DNA from: Cloacibacillus sp.
GTDB taxonomy: Bacteria; Synergistota; Synergistia; Synergistales; Synergistaceae
Length of the DNA stretch: 23,202 nt
Reading direction: 5' to 3'
NCBI RefSeq assembly: GCF_020860125.1
Contig: NZ_JAJBUX010000069.1
Coordinates: 1-23,202 of the forward strand
A program made the translations under genes and the position numbers. Shown in pieces: positions 22,300 to 23,202 of this stretch; position 1 is the first letter of the stretch; every line of letters starts with the position of its first letter. Under the pieces are notes generated by a model. The model was given only the letters and a program-made list of their open reading frames with translations. It ran no database searches and had not been told where the DNA came from.

Positions 22300-22822
22300 G
22301 CTCTTCTGGAGCTTTGTAAAGATCGGCTTCACCAGCTTCGGCGGGCTCTCCATGATCCCTCTGATCAACGCGGAGATGATCTCGCACGGATGGATGAGCG
22401 CGGGCGAAGTCTCCGACATAATAGCGATCGCCGAGATGACTCCGGGGCCGCTTGGCCCCAACTGCGCGACCTTCGCCGGCATCAAGGCGGCCGGTATCGC
22501 CGGCGCGGTGGCCGCCAACCTCGGCGTGCTCTCTCCGACATTGACGCTCACCGCCGCCGCGGCCCTCTTTTTCGACCGCGTCAAGCGAAACCGCCGCATG
22601 ACGCAGATAATGACCGGCGTACGTCCGTCCTGCGTCGGCATGATCACGGGGGTGACGCTGTCGCTCGGCATAACAAATTATGCCTCAGATAATTTTGTGG
22701 ACCTGCCGCTGGCCGCGATCGGCCTGCTGGACCTGGTACTGATGCTCAGGTGGCGTGTCAGCGTGCCGAAGGTGATCGGCCTCAGCGCGGCGCTGGGGCT
22801 GCTCTGCTTCGGGATACAATGA
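22286..22822 (+). CDS. chrA: Chromate transporter (CHR) family half-protein, second of a pair
   Basis: This is a 178-residue CHR domain beginning VVLIELFWSFVKIGFTSFGGLSMIPLI. It has the family motif AIAEMTPGPLGPNCATFAG (intact PGP) and about five membrane segments. The start at GTG 22286 is chosen because GAGGAGG lies eight bases upstream and it gives the usual short N-terminus. A TTG at 22250 in the same frame would add 12 charged residues. It overlaps the first half-gene by 14 bases and is surely translated with it. The pair should form a heterodimeric transporter; its anion is not known. Confidence 0.88.
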   Translation: MVLIELFWSFVKIGFTSFGGLSMIPLINAEMISHGWMSAGEVSDIIAIAEMTPGPLGPNCATFAGIKAAGIAGAVAANLGVLSPTLTLTAAAALFFDRVKRNRRMTQIMTGVRPSCVGMITGVTLSLGITNYASDNFVDLPLAAIGLLDLVLMLRWRVSVPKVIGLSAALGLLCFGIQ

Positions 22823-22860
22823 TGCCGGCCTCCGCGCCTTAAGCGGGATAGGCCGGCATC
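22821..22860. terminator. Bidirectional terminator between chromate transporter and sugar kinase genes
   Basis: GATGCCGGCC (22821-22830) and GGCCGGCATC (22851-22860) form a perfect 10-base stem, followed on the plus strand by TATCGTTTTA. It begins at the stop codon of the second chromate transporter gene and faces the convergent kinase gene. Confidence 0.8.
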
Positions 22861-22896
22861 TATCGTTTTACTCTTTCAGTTATTTACAGCCGGTTC

Positions 22897-23202
22897 TCAG
22901 TCGTTGGCGATCTGAGCCAGCTTCTCCCATACCGGCGGCATGGTCTGCGCCACCTCTTTGTAAATTGCGAACAGCTGGTCGTATTTGGCGTGATTGTCCG
23001 GATCGGGCCTGTATGTCCGCTTCATGCGGATACATCTCCCAGCGGCCTCCAGCTCGTTCGCAAAGGCCCCGACGCCGACTCCCGCCAGCAGCGCGCCGCC
23101 GAAGGAGGATTCGGCGTTCGCGGGCTGCTTGACCTCCAGGCCGAATACGTCGCAGACGATCTGGCTCCAAAGCGGACTCTTGGCACCGCCGCCGATCACG
23201 AC
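22897..23202 (-). CDS. FGGY-family carbohydrate kinase, C-terminal end (partial, runs off the window)
   Basis: Only the last 101 residues are in the window; the 5' part lies beyond 23202. The visible end reads VVIGGGAKSPLWSQIVCDVFG, the ATP-binding motif of the FGGY C-terminal domain. ANAESSFGGALLAGVGVGAF and a helical tail follow. The family phosphorylates sugars such as xylulose, ribulose, gluconate or glycerol. The pattern GGAKSPLWxQIxCDVFG is most like xylulokinase (XylB), but substrate residues are outside the window. Confidence 0.88.
   Translation of the reverse strand, partial: VVIGGGAKSPLWSQIVCDVFGLEVKQPANAESSFGGALLAGVGVGAFANELEAAGRCIRMKRTYRPDPDNHAKYDQLFAIYKEVAQTMPPVWEKLAQIAND

Noticed and set aside
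21829..22671. Long minus-strand open frame (280 residues)
   Set aside because: It is antisense to both chromate transporter genes, which have family motifs and ribosome sites. Nothing recognisable is encoded on the minus strand.

Overview
The window is about 23 kb of moderately GC-rich bacterial chromosome (roughly 55-60% G+C in genes, with AT-rich intergenic gaps). The gene content suggests an anaerobe: a two-cluster ferredoxin-type protein, a biotin synthase with unusual cysteines, a divergent FolD, and large hybrid sensor kinases with two periplasmic binding domains. The overall style resembles Synergistota such as Cloacibacillus, but that is an impression from gene style and not a database result. 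No tRNA, rRNA, CRISPR array, transposase or phage gene was seen.

Layout. (1) 25-2861, minus: a hybrid histidine kinase (two SBP_bac_3 domains, TM, HisKA, HATPase, REC) broken by a single-base frameshift at a 5-base homopolymer. (2) 3166-6718, minus: a tight, overlapping biotin operon bioY-bioB-bioD-bioA, with a BirA-like inverted repeat at its promoter. It contains no bioF or bioC/H/W. (3) 6799-9386, minus: a stand-alone Hpt protein and, upstream of it, a REC-GGDEF-EAL-PAS c-di-GMP protein, again split by a single-base frameshift. (4) 9387-12000, plus: an AT-rich intergenic region with helically phased half-sites, a Vat/CatB-like acetyltransferase with a possible leader peptide, a class IV PLP aminotransferase and a small membrane protein. 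(5) 12167-17130, minus: a ferric-iron-type ABC importer (binding protein, ATPase, fused two-domain permease, second ATPase). The binding-protein gene carries a third single-base frameshift. (6) 17502-20068, minus: folD, and a SulP transporter upstream of it. (7) 20280-22822, plus: a winged-helix/ferredoxin-type protein and a split chromate transporter pair. (8) 22897-23202, minus: the 3' end of an FGGY sugar kinase, cut by the window edge.

How the genes fit together. The hybrid kinase has a receiver but no Hpt domain, while the lone Hpt protein lies beside a receiver-EAL protein. A phosphorelay from periplasmic ligand to c-di-GMP turnover is a plausible inference. The biotin genes make biotin from KAPA and import it (or a precursor) through BioY. 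The most interesting details are molecular: FolD lacks the usual cyclohydrolase Lys and Gln, BioB lacks one classical [2Fe-2S] cysteine, and the bioY leader hairpin should hide the Shine-Dalgarno only in read-through transcripts. Two further points are a double-tier terminator filling the gap before chrA and three independent one-base frameshifts in otherwise well-conserved genes. The last raises a question of assembly quality. No wholly new multi-gene system could be demonstrated.
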